A DNA stretch of 52,643 nucleotides from positions 1 through 52,643 of the IMG/VR virus record IMGVR_UViG_3300023116_000065; one strand, 5' to 3'. The notes under the pieces are model-generated. The model made no database searches. It saw nothing but the letters and a program-made list of their open reading frames with translations, and had not been told where the DNA came from. The position numbers and the translations under genes were made by a program. Position 1 is the first letter of the stretch; the number at the start of each line of letters is the position of its first letter. The stretch comes from a virus. Below, piece by piece: positions 4,718 through 13,800 of this stretch.

Positions 4718-5062
4718 ATGCCAGCAGCGACTCGAATTGGTGATGCAGATCTTGTCCATTGTTCTGGAATGGTTAGAGCAAAGGGATCTAGGGATGTTTT
4801 TGTCAACGGAATTTCATGGAGTTTACAGACACATAACAATACTGCACACTTACTTCCTGGTGATCCTTGCCCCACACATGCAGCACCCATCAGTCGTGGC
4901 GATCAAACGGTATTTGTTAATAATATTCCTTGCGGAAGAATTGGAGATCCAACGTGTACCGCAGTAGGAAAAGGATCTAGGAATGTTTTCGCAGGTGATG
5001 CTGCAGCTGCACTCAATGCACCAACTAATGTAACACTTACAACCGCACAAGTGAACGCATGA
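4718..5062 (+). CDS. 5.4: PAAR-repeat spike-tip protein (T4 gp5.4-like)
   Basis: The 114-residue product starts MPAATRIGDADLVHCSG and has the repeated PAAR hairpin pattern: G.RDVFVNGI, then GD.C..H...I..GDQTVFVNNIP.GRIGDPT, then GKGSRNVFAG. Histidines and cysteines (H14, C15, the C.TH segment and a late cysteine) are placed as in metal-binding PAAR cones. PAAR proteins cap the central spike of contractile tails and sharpen it for membrane piercing; T4 gp5.4 is the phage example. The frame is open from 4661, but the ATG at 4718, two bases past the preceding stop, gives the family's usual length and N-terminus. Confidence 0.92.
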   Translation: MPAATRIGDADLVHCSGMVRAKGSRDVFVNGISWSLQTHNNTAHLLPGDPCPTHAAPISRGDQTVFVNNIPCGRIGDPTCTAVGKGSRNVFAGDAAAALNAPTNVTLTTAQVNA

Positions 5063-5063
5063 T

Positions 5064-8048
5064 ATGGCACTCAAGACAGAATATACCTTTGCAATTGGTA
5101 GCACTTTTACACCAGACAGGTTCAATGAGGACGTAAATCACGTTGCAACCTCATGGCAGGTGTCAAATCAACCTGAATTTGGTGATGATGGGCGTGTAGG
5201 TGACCGTGATTTTATTGTTTATGAGTCATTAGTTGATACAACCGCGTTAAAAACCCTTCGGTTTTTTGCAGAAGACGTATTAGAACCGTTTAAAGACTAT
5301 TATTTACGCGCAAAATACCATTCTGACCTCAAATCTGGTCGTTCTTTGGACCCTTTGGTGCTGAAATGTACTAATGGGTCCAATGTTGTAGAAATTTTAG
5401 GGCGTCAAAATGCGGAAACTGGTCTTATTGTCGCAGATTCTGTAGCAATTCAAGAAATTGAGTATGCAATGAGAGTAGATTACAAGAGTAATCTGAAGGG
5501 ATTGGTTGGTGGAAACATGTTTTCTGCGGTTTCTATCATCAAAAGCATTGATTATACTAATCAAACGCTCACATTGTCGCAAAACTGCTTATTTTCTGGA
5601 GCTTTTATCTTTGATTTGCATGAAACTTTTCAAAGTGTATGGAGTTCTGCGATCAGATTTGATTCTGATGAAGGTCTTTGGGCAACAATTGAGATTGTTA
5701 CTCAACCAACAGACATTTCTATTCCACTTACACAGTCTGGAATCCTTACTGTTCTGGCACAAATGTCAGATTCAAGTACAGTTTCTTACCAGTGGCAAAT
5801 TAGAAACTCTTTAGGGCAGTTTCAGGACATTTCTGGAGCTACAGGAACGAATCTAAACATATCAAATGTTGCTCTAACTGATGATCAGAGTGTTTATCGT
5901 GTTATAGCAACATCAATTTATGGTCAAGTTCTGATTTCAAATGAAGTAACACTGACTGTTATCCCAATTACACTCACAATTCTCAGAAATCCAAGAGATT
6001 CTACGTTTGTTCAGGGTGGAACCGCATCGTTTGACGTGGTTGCTGAGATTAATGGTAATGCAAATCTTACATATCAGTGGCAAAAACAAGAAGCAGTTGA
6101 TGACCAATGGGTAGACATTACTGGTGCAACTAGTGTGACTTATGTAACAGGAACACTTGACTCTGTAAATGATCTTGGTGACAAGTATCGTGTCAAGGTC
6201 AGTAATGATGTTGCACCTGATATCTTTATATTTTCTGAACAAGCTGAACTACTTGCACAACCATACGATCTTACTCTTGTTTATCCAGACAATACAACGC
6301 AAAACTGGATATTTGACATCGATGGTCCAGTGATTTGTGATAGTAGTGTTGGTACTACGTGGAACGTAATTCCACAGTCACCACAGGATGTTGATATTAA
6401 GATGTGGGGTAAGAGTACAAGTAGTGAGTATGCTGGATATAGTGAAGGTAGGGTTACCCTAACACAAGGAAATGACTATAGAATTCATACAAATGTTGGT
6501 GGTGGATCACATGGAACTGGGTATGGTTGGCCATCAAATGAAAATGGTGGTGGTTATACTGGAATTTTTGATGGTCTAAGTGCATCTCAATCATCAGCAA
6601 TTATGATTGCTGGTGGATCTGGTGGTAGAGGATATGGTCATGGATCATCTGCTGGTGGTCGTGGTGGTGGTAATAGTGGTAGTGCAGGTACAAACTCCAA
6701 TGATACTCAAATTGGATCCACTGGTGGTGGAGGTGGTTCTCAAACCTCTGGCGGTGGAGGAGGTGGTGCAGGGGGATCCTCTGGTAGCGCCTTACAAGGT
6801 GGTAGAGGTGGTGATGGATATAGAGGTGGTTACCCCAACGCTGGAGGCGGTGGCGGTGGCGGCGGCGGTTACTACGGCGGCGGTGGCGGCGGTGGTGGTA
6901 ATGACAATGGTTCATCCACTCGTAATGCATCTGGTGGTGGAGGAGGATCTGGTTACATTAATCAATCACTAGTTACTAATGGTCTTACCTCCAATGTCAA
7001 TACAAATAATTTGTTATCAAATGGTGGTACTTGGGATGATCTGGATCCAAACCGCAATAATGCAGGATATAATTCTAATGGATCCGCTCGTCTTGTCATG
7101 TCTTCTGTTTTAGGTCAATATTATACAGATCCCGATGGAAGATTCCTCATCTTTTCCAACTGTACTTACATGACTCCACCATCATCGATGCAGAAGACAT
7201 TCGGTACTGTATATCCAGGAGATACTAAGTGTATTGATAATGCAAGATGGCAGAGTATTCGTAGTTCTGCTGGTAACACCTCTGCTACAAATTATCGTAT
7301 TCAATTTACAATCGGTGGATCTAAGAAACCATGGGCAACAGGAAATCCCACTGATTATAATCTTTACAAGATGAGAACTGCAAATGTCTTACCATTGGTA
7401 ACTGATCTTACTGATTGGGGTAGTTTTGCAGATGTTTCAACAGCAGATTCATATAGAAATTTGGTATATTTTGCTTGGCATGAAGATGCTCTTGATAGTT
7501 ATGCTGGTCCTTATTGGGGATATGGTTTGGATTACACTGGATTATCTTATGGGGATTATAATAGTTCTCCTCAATATTATACTAGTCCAGGAACTAGTGC
7601 ATTTGCACAGTCAGTTAATTCATCAATACCTACATTTTCTGGTTCATACGACAGTGAAAGAACAATCTCAATGTGGATCATTCCACCAGGGGTAACACCA
7701 ATTACAGGAAGTAGTAGAACTGCAACAGCTGATGTATATGAAAACCCAGCATGTAATCCTTCAACATATTCAAATGGGTGGTACACAAGAACTGGTGGTA
7801 GTGAGACTACTCCTAGTAGTTGGAGACAGATTGTTATCATTTTTGATGGTGTTGTTGTTGTGAACACTCAAACTGATTCTGTCACTATAAATCCATTTGA
7901 TGGTACGATTACTAAAGATGGGTGGACTTATGAAGCATCTACCCATAGGGGATCAGTTTATGGTTGGGCTTCGGATGGAACTTCTTGTGGTCAGCAGTCA
8001 AGTCCTAATGGGGACTTCTGCAATTCATTTGACGTTATCAGGTATTGA
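5064..8048 (+). CDS. Ig-like and polyglycine tail adhesin (994 aa)
   Basis: Residues 1-200 form an unrecognised N-terminal domain that may anchor it to the virion. Two Ig-like domains follow (about 210-298 and 303-397), each with the SYQWQ/TYQWQ strand and a late VYRV/KYRV strand. Residues about 478-630 are extremely glycine-rich, with runs of up to nine G separated by Y, S and N. This recalls the polyglycine-helix adhesins at fibre tips of T-even-like phages. The last 350 residues are aromatic, with several cysteines, and may carry receptor binding. It follows the PAAR gene by one base. The G-rich DNA at 6840-6900 is a local G+C spike. The exact role is inferred. Confidence 0.8.
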   Translation: MALKTEYTFAIGSTFTPDRFNEDVNHVATSWQVSNQPEFGDDGRVGDRDFIVYESLVDTTALKTLRFFAEDVLEPFKDYYLRAKYHSDLKSGRSLDPLVLKCTNGSNVVEILGRQNAETGLIVADSVAIQEIEYAMRVDYKSNLKGLVGGNMFSAVSIIKSIDYTNQTLTLSQNCLFSGAFIFDLHETFQSVWSSAIRFDSDEGLWATIEIVTQPTDISIPLTQSGILTVLAQMSDSSTVSYQWQIRNSLGQFQDISGATGTNLNISNVALTDDQSVYRVIATSIYGQVLISNEVTLTVIPITLTILRNPRDSTFVQGGTASFDVVAEINGNANLTYQWQKQEAVDDQWVDITGATSVTYVTGTLDSVNDLGDKYRVKVSNDVAPDIFIFSEQAELLAQPYDLTLVYPDNTTQNWIFDIDGPVICDSSVGTTWNVIPQSPQDVDIKMWGKSTSSEYAGYSEGRVTLTQGNDYRIHTNVGGGSHGTGYGWPSNENGGGYTGIFDGLSASQSSAIMIAGGSGGRGYGHGSSAGGRGGGNSGSAGTNSNDTQIGSTGGGGGSQTSGGGGGGAGGSSGSALQGGRGGDGYRGGYPNAGGGGGGGGGYYGGGGGGGGNDNGSSTRNASGGGGGSGYINQSLVTNGLTSNVNTNNLLSNGGTWDDLDPNRNNAGYNSNGSARLVMSSVLGQYYTDPDGRFLIFSNCTYMTPPSSMQKTFGTVYPGDTKCIDNARWQSIRSSAGNTSATNYRIQFTIGGSKKPWATGNPTDYNLYKMRTANVLPLVTDLTDWGSFADVSTADSYRNLVYFAWHEDALDSYAGPYWGYGLDYTGLSYGDYNSSPQYYTSPGTSAFAQSVNSSIPTFSGSYDSERTISMWIIPPGVTPITGSSRTATADVYENPACNPSTYSNGWYTRTGGSETTPSSWRQIVIIFDGVVVVNTQTDSVTINPFDGTITKDGWTYEASTHRGSVYGWASDGTSCGQQSSPNGDFCNSFDVIRY

Positions 8049-8081
8049 TGCTATACTGATCCTTTCAAGAGAACTTTACAA

Positions 8082-8231
8082 ATGGCAAAAGCAAAAGGTG
8101 GTTTGAACAAGAGTGTTGGATACGTTCCAGGAAAACCTAAATTGACTCGTCAAGGACGTTCTGCCAATACTAAGTATGCTGCCACTAGTCGTAATAATGC
8201 ACGTAAACCATACCGAGGTCAAGGTAAGTAA
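8082..8231 (+). CDS. Small basic cyanophage protein (49 aa)
   Basis: An ATG at 8082 opens a 49-residue frame (MAKAKGGLNKSVGYVPGKPK...) ending in TAA at 8229-8231. It is very basic (many K/R, almost no D/E) with conserved-looking SVGYVPGKPKLTRQGRSANTKYAATSR-type sequence. Proteins of this type recur in T4-like cyanophages without known function. The charge suggests nucleic-acid or virion-interior binding. It lies between the adhesin gene and a terminator/antiterminator element. Confidence 0.8.
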   Translation: MAKAKGGLNKSVGYVPGKPKLTRQGRSANTKYAATSRNNARKPYRGQGK

Positions 8232-8247
8232 TTAGAGACTAAATACC

Positions 8248-8300
8248 TTAGGAGATAGCAACCTCCTAAAAAGTTCTTATGGACTTTTAGGAGGTTTTTT
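8248..8300 (+). terminator. Terminator with competing arm and embedded Shine-Dalgarno
   Basis: Segment B (8260-8276) pairs with segment C (8281-8296) in a 17-position stem with one bulged A and a TTAT tetraloop; a T run (8295-8300) overlaps the foot of the right arm, making an intrinsic terminator. An upstream segment A, TTAGGAG (8248-8254), pairs perfectly with CTCCTAA (8263-8269) inside B, so A:B and B:C exclude each other. C also contains AGGAGG (8289-8294), an ideal Shine-Dalgarno seven bases before the ATG at 8302. Pairing B:C would end transcription and hide the ribosome site; A:B would free it. Confidence 0.8.
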
Positions 8301-8301
8301 C

Positions 8302-8508
8302 ATGGGAAATCATCATCACGTAGACAAAAGTGAAGAATTTATTAATGAGGGTATGACTCTAATTACTGAGGTGGAGTCAGAAAAATGGTTGAAAATGCAT
8401 GAAGAAAATAAGAAAAGAGCAGCATCTAAACCACCAGCAGACAGACTTTCGAGACCTTGTGGAGGTCCTGGTGGATTTGATGATTTTGTAGAAAGGTGGC
8501 ATCAATAG
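8302..8508 (+). CDS. Small histidine- and charge-rich protein (68 aa)
   Basis: The 68-residue product begins MGNHHHVDKSEEFINEGMTL, has a charged central helix (KWLKMHEENKKRAASK), then a proline/glycine segment (CGGPGGFDDFVERW). Function is not recognised. It is the only gene here with a clean AGGAGG Shine-Dalgarno, and that site is inside a terminator hairpin with a rival upstream arm. Its expression is therefore likely controlled by RNA structure, and it may be translated only when the antiterminator form is adopted. It ends just before the late promoter of the gp25 unit. Confidence 0.75.
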   Translation: MGNHHHVDKSEEFINEGMTLITEVESEKWLKMHEENKKRAASKPPADRLSRPCGGPGGFDDFVERWHQ

Positions 8509-8514
8509 AGTCTA

Positions 8515-8522
8515 AATAAATA
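8515..8522 (+). promoter_or_regulatory. T4-type late promoter of the gp25 unit
   Basis: AATAAATA at 8515-8522 fits the NATAAATA late-promoter motif described for T4-like cyanophages. It is 24 bp before the gp25 ATG (8546), seven bases after the preceding stop. Confidence 0.7.
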
Positions 8523-8545
8523 TAAGACGACGTTATTAGTGCCTT

Positions 8546-8941
8546 ATGGCGCAACAAAAATCTAGGTCATTTAAAGATATTTCATTTTCTTTTGATCGGC
8601 ATCCAAAAACAAAGGATGTTCTGATCAAAAGAAATGAGCAGGCTATTGCATCTGCATTAAAGCATTTGATTCTGACGAATGAAGGTGAAAGACCTTTTCA
8701 ACCCAATTTGGGTACGAACATAAATCGTCTCCTATTTGAAAATATAGACGTTGGTATTGCGGCAGCATTATCTCAAGAAATTGAGAGTCTTATCAAGACA
8801 TATGAACCGAGAGTTGAATTGGAATCTGTAGAGGTAACTCCAGATTTTGAAAACAACGGATTCTCTGCCCAACTGAACTTTTTCATCATTGGTATACCAT
8901 ATCTTCAGACCGTAGACATGTTTTTAGAGAGCACTAGGTAA
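8546..8941 (+). CDS. 25: Baseplate wedge protein gp25
   Basis: The 131-residue product matches the T4 gp25 family in length and layout: a leading DISFSFDRHPKTKDVL segment, the helix NEQAIASALKHLILTNEGERPFQPNLGTNI (the TN.GER.F.P..G conserved core, about residues 32-60), then a helix ending near LIKTYEPRVEL and strands VEVTPDF and SAQLNFFI. gp25 joins the wedge to the sheath and belongs to the gp25/lysozyme-like fold, without lysozyme activity in this family. It is transcribed from the late promoter just upstream. Its TAA overlaps the gp6 ATG by one base. Confidence 0.95.
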   Translation: MAQQKSRSFKDISFSFDRHPKTKDVLIKRNEQAIASALKHLILTNEGERPFQPNLGTNINRLLFENIDVGIAAALSQEIESLIKTYEPRVELESVEVTPDFENNGFSAQLNFFIIGIPYLQTVDMFLESTR

Positions 8942-10818
8942 TGGCAAATACAAAACTAACAGATTTAGATTTTGAGCAGATAAAAGCAGTATTAAAAGAC
9001 TATCTAAAGAATAATACTGATTTTAGCGATTATGACTTTGATGGATCTGCACTTTCAAATATTGTAGATCTTCTAGCATATAACACATCATATCAGGCAT
9101 TTATGTCTAATATGGTGGCAAATGAATCATTCCTAAGTTCAGCGGTTCTTAGGGATAATATTATTTTACATGCCAGAAATTTAGGGTATTTGCCAAGATC
9201 CACAAAGTCATCTAAAGCAGCATTTACTTTCAATATTTTTTCAACATTTGATGGATTGACTGGTAGTGCTCCAGCATCAATCACTATCAGATCAGGAGCA
9301 GTATTTACTGCAATAAAAGATAATAATTCATATACATTTTCGACTCCAACAGACATTACCACACCTTTGGTGTATGTGGATCCCCAGTCCCCTTCTTTAG
9401 GCGCTACAGCGGCTTTTACAGGGGTCTCACTGTATGAAGGGACATACCTCACATCTACCTTCAATGTAAATCGTCAGGATCTAGATCAAAGATTTGTATT
9501 AGAGAATTCTGGAATCGATCTTGACACTTTAGTTGTATATGTTTCCCCATCAGCATCCAGTACAGAGCAAGTAACCTATACTAGATCCACTAATATCACT
9601 CAACTCGATTCTGAATCAAAAGTATATTTTATTCAGGAGATTGAAGATGAGCGTTATGAACTCATTTTTGGTGATGGAGTAATTGGGCAGCAGTTGGACG
9701 ATGGATCTCAAGTTACTGTCACATACATCATTTCAAGTGGAAGTGATGCAAATGGTATTCAAGGTAATGAAAACTTTGTATTTTCTGGAAATGTAACCAA
9801 TAATATTGGTGCTGTACCTGCTTTGCAGACTATTACAATTGCAAATTCACCAGTAACTGAAGGTGGTGCAGAAATTGAGTCAATTGATTCAATTAAATTC
9901 CAAGCACCTAGGTTCTATTCTACTCAGAATAGAGCAGTGACTGCTTCTGACTACGAAACTATTACTAGACTTGTTTATCCCAATGTTGATGACTTATTTG
10001 CCTTTGGTGGTGAGGAATCATCTCCACCAGAATATGGAAGAGTAAAAATTGTTATCAAACCAAAGTCTGGAGATAAATTATCAGCAAGTTCTAAAAACTT
10101 CATCAAGCAAAAACTTCAGAAATATAAAGTAGCATCTCTATCGGTTGATATTATTGACCCAGCAGTAGTTTACCCTGTAATTGATTCTGTCATATATTAC
10201 AATGCAGATGAAACAACTTCAACTGCATCTGAAATCAAAAGTTTAGTAGAAACTGCTATCGATTTACATGAAGCATCAACTGCATTGAGTAAATTTGGCG
10301 GTAAACTAAAATATAGTAAATTGGTATCAGTTATTGATGATGCTGACATTTCTATCAGCAGAAATGACACTAAGGTGTTTATCAGAAGAGATTTGCAGGC
10401 AGTTTTGAATACTAATGCATCTTATGAACTGTGTTATGTAAATGCTTTTCAGATTGACACTGATGCACCTATTCTATCCTCTACGGGATTCAATATTCAG
10501 GGATATGACAATACACTATTTCTTGAAGATGACTACTCTGGATCCTATGTAAATAGTAATAGAACTACAAAGAATGTTCTTGCATATTATCTCAACAATT
10601 CCATCAAAACATATCTTGGGGAACCAATTGGGACAATTAATTATGAAACGGGTGAGATTTTATTAGGTCAAAAATCATCATTAGTTATTACTGGAACTTC
10701 TGAACCTGGATCAGTTGTAAAAGTAACGGTGAAACCTAGAAGTTATGATATCTTCGCAAGAAGAGAAGTATTTTTATCCTTAGTCAAGAGAAGCATTCAA
10801 GTTTTAGCGGAGTCATAA
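8941..10818 (+). CDS. 6: Baseplate wedge protein gp6
   Basis: The 625-residue product is close to T4 gp6 in size. The N-terminal part (TDLDFEQIKAVLKDYLKNNTDFSDYDFDGSALSNIVDLLAYNTSYQAFM) carries the gp6 / baseplate J-like signature, followed by LRDNIILHARNLGYLPRS. The middle contains the YELIFGDGVIGQQLDDG turn and the RAVTASDYETITRLVYP segment typical of this family. Gp6 dimers form the inner ring that holds the wedges together. The start overlaps the gp25 stop (TAATG), which suggests translational coupling. Only three bases separate it from the next gene. Confidence 0.95.
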   Translation: MANTKLTDLDFEQIKAVLKDYLKNNTDFSDYDFDGSALSNIVDLLAYNTSYQAFMSNMVANESFLSSAVLRDNIILHARNLGYLPRSTKSSKAAFTFNIFSTFDGLTGSAPASITIRSGAVFTAIKDNNSYTFSTPTDITTPLVYVDPQSPSLGATAAFTGVSLYEGTYLTSTFNVNRQDLDQRFVLENSGIDLDTLVVYVSPSASSTEQVTYTRSTNITQLDSESKVYFIQEIEDERYELIFGDGVIGQQLDDGSQVTVTYIISSGSDANGIQGNENFVFSGNVTNNIGAVPALQTITIANSPVTEGGAEIESIDSIKFQAPRFYSTQNRAVTASDYETITRLVYPNVDDLFAFGGEESSPPEYGRVKIVIKPKSGDKLSASSKNFIKQKLQKYKVASLSVDIIDPAVVYPVIDSVIYYNADETTSTASEIKSLVETAIDLHEASTALSKFGGKLKYSKLVSVIDDADISISRNDTKVFIRRDLQAVLNTNASYELCYVNAFQIDTDAPILSSTGFNIQGYDNTLFLEDDYSGSYVNSNRTTKNVLAYYLNNSIKTYLGEPIGTINYETGEILLGQKSSLVITGTSEPGSVVKVTVKPRSYDIFARREVFLSLVKRSIQVLAES

Positions 10819-10821
10819 AGA

Positions 10822-13800
10822 ATGATCAACATTTCCCAATTAGTCGATAACCAGTTACCAGACTTTTTTGTCCAGGAATATCCGCTATTTGTTGAATTTT
10901 TCAAACAGTATTATAAGTATACTGAAATTGATAATTCTTCGTCTTCAATCCTGAAAAAAATTCAGACATATCAAAGTTCTGATTTTTATAAGGATGGTAT
11001 TATTCTTGAGACAGTGTTAGCAAATGATGTGTCTGTTACAGACACCCAAATTGTGCTATCTAGTGATGTAAATAATGCTGATGCTGTAGATAAAAATAAT
11101 ATTCCAATTTTTGAGAGATTTCCAAAAGAAGGATTGCTTCTTCTAAAATCTTCAAACGGAAATGAAATTGTTCAGTATAAAAATATCAATAAACAAACTG
11201 GTGTTGTCAGTCAGATTAAGAGAGGGGCTGCTGGAACCGTCAAATTAGGCGATCTTCTACTAGAATCTAATTCATATACCAGCACCGAGGTTATTGAACA
11301 TGCTGCTAATGATACTGAAGTAATTAATATTACTCATCTATTCTTAGCATCTTTATTCAAGAACCTAAAAACTCAGTATTTTTCTGGTTTGCCCGTAGAA
11401 AGGCTAAATGAAGGGGTAAATGTACCAACTGTACTGAAGTATATTAAAGATTTCTATAGATCTAAAGGAACAAGTCCTGCTGTAGAGTTTTTATTCAGAA
11501 GTTCCTTTAATGATGATAAAGTTCTCATAAGATATCCAAATGAGCAACTAATTAAAGCATCTGAGTCTACTTGGTCTGTAGATACTATTATCCAAGCAGA
11601 TTTAGTAAATCTTTCTAATGGATATACTACAGACGATCTTTCTGGATTGGTTCTGAAACAAGTAAAATATGCACATGACACTTCTATTGAGGAAGCATCT
11701 GCATCTATTGAAAGAGTTATTTCTCTAAAGAGTGGAGAAAGACAATTATATAGAATTTATGTAAATAGCGAAAGCGTTACTGGTAATTTTTCTCCAATCA
11801 ACCAAACTCTTAGTAGAGTAAACTTTTCTTTTGGACAAAAATCTTTAGTTGTAGATTCTACAGTAGGATTTCCAGAAATCAATGGTGTATTTTACATTGA
11901 AGGAGTAGTGGATGCAAATGGTGAGTCTGTTGCATTTACTTATGCAGAAAAAACTGGAACTGAGTTTTATGGTATTGAAAGTGATGCCCTAGGATTTACT
12001 ACTGCAAGAAAAAATGCAAGAGTTTATAGTGGGAATGTAGTATCTGTAGTAGAAGATATCACTTCATCAGTATCATCACCATTTGCTACGTTTAGACCAA
12101 CAGGAATTATTAGTGACTTTGATATTGTTAATACTGGATTATTATTATCAGAGGGCGACAAGTTTGATTTTGTACAATCGGGTATTGAAGGCAATTTACC
12201 AATTCAAACCTCTTGGTCACAAAATGCGCCAGGAAATGAAGCAAATGTGTCTTTGGTGAGTGTTTCTGGTCAGATGAGATCGACTTATTTGCAAAATGAT
12301 TATAAAGTTACCAAGAGTGTAAATGGGGTATATGATGATGGTGATTATGTGTATGTTTCTTCTAACGGATTTCCAGATGTAGTCGGATCTATTGGTAATA
12401 TTAATGGTGGTCCTAATGCATTATTGAATCCAGCTTCTCAAAGGCATCTAAAAAAGATTCCTAAGAATCTAAGTTTTGCACAAACATTATATCCTCTTCC
12501 AGATGATAATACAGTTGCTGTCTCTGTTGACGGTGTACCTATTATTTCACCTACAGGAACGAATGAATCTCTATCTAATAGAGAATTAGTAACTCAAGGT
12601 GAGATTATTAAAATTAACGTTACTAATGGAGGATCTGGGTATTCTGAAGCACCTAGAGTATCGATTAGTGGTGTAGGTGGTGCAACAGGAACTGCAGTTG
12701 TCACAAATGGAAGTGTTACTGCAATTACAATTACTGCTGCAGGTCAAGGTTACACCTATAGACCAGAAATTACCATTTCTACGGGTTCTGGTGCAGTTTT
12801 GGAAGCTAATTTTGGATCTAACAATAGATTAGGTGATATTCAATCTCTGGATATTGTAAATAGTGGATCTTTCTATACTCAAGCACCAGATATCGAAGTT
12901 GTAGACGAATCTGGGAGGGGTAGAGGCGCTAAATTTATTGTCCAGTCTATTGATCCAGTAAATGGTAACATTACTGCTATTAAGAAAGTATCTGGTGGAT
13001 TTGATTATGATCAGACTAAAACCAAGATATATGTAGTATCTACTGGAACAGGGGCAACTGCAGAAGCAGAAGTAAGAAGTTGGCATAGAGATAATTATGC
13101 GGCATATACTCAGTTTGCCGATGATGCTAATGGATACCCTTTCCAAGGTAGATTTCCTGAATATAATGATGCTTACTATTATGTTGGAAATCCTAGGGGA
13201 TATAGAATTACTAAGAATGACAACATTACTTCTGGTGGAGTCGAATTACCATCCGACCTAACCCACTCACCAATTGTTGCTTGGTCTTATGATGGTGTTC
13301 CAATTTATGGTCCAGTTGGATATTCAGATCCGACGGATTCTAACTCTGCCCTAAAGAGAGTTGAGTCTTCATATTACTTGAGAGATGATAGAGGTGAAAA
13401 TGGTCCTAGTGCTGTTGAATTTACTATGGGCAGTTTCGTAGAGGATTATGAGTACAAACCAGAGGGTAATCCTCTACATAAAGACTTAGATAAGCATAAT
13501 GGTCGATTCTGTGTCACTCCAGATTTTCCAGAAGGTAGATATTGCTATTTCTTGACGATTCATAGTAGTGATGATATTAATCAAAGGAATAGACAGGATG
13601 CTAGACCAAGATATCCTTATATGATTGGTCCAACTTATAAATTCAATCCTGAGACCTCCAATTTCACAAAAGAATCGATTCTTTCATCTTTACCATCTAA
13701 TGCCATTAGAATTAGAGATGTTAATGATAATGTTCCTAATTTTGGAACTAATTTAGAAGCATCTGTTACTGCAGTTTCTTCTGGATCTGTAGATTCGGTA

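Noticed and set aside
6601-6972. 109-aa and 121-aa frames over the glycine-rich region
   Set aside because: Both are shadows of GGT/GGC repeats (giving V- or H-rich proteins) inside the adhesin gene.
8546-8941. gp25 as an active lysozyme
   Set aside because: The family shares the lysozyme-like name only; phage gp25 is a structural wedge protein and no catalytic Glu/Asp arrangement was identified.
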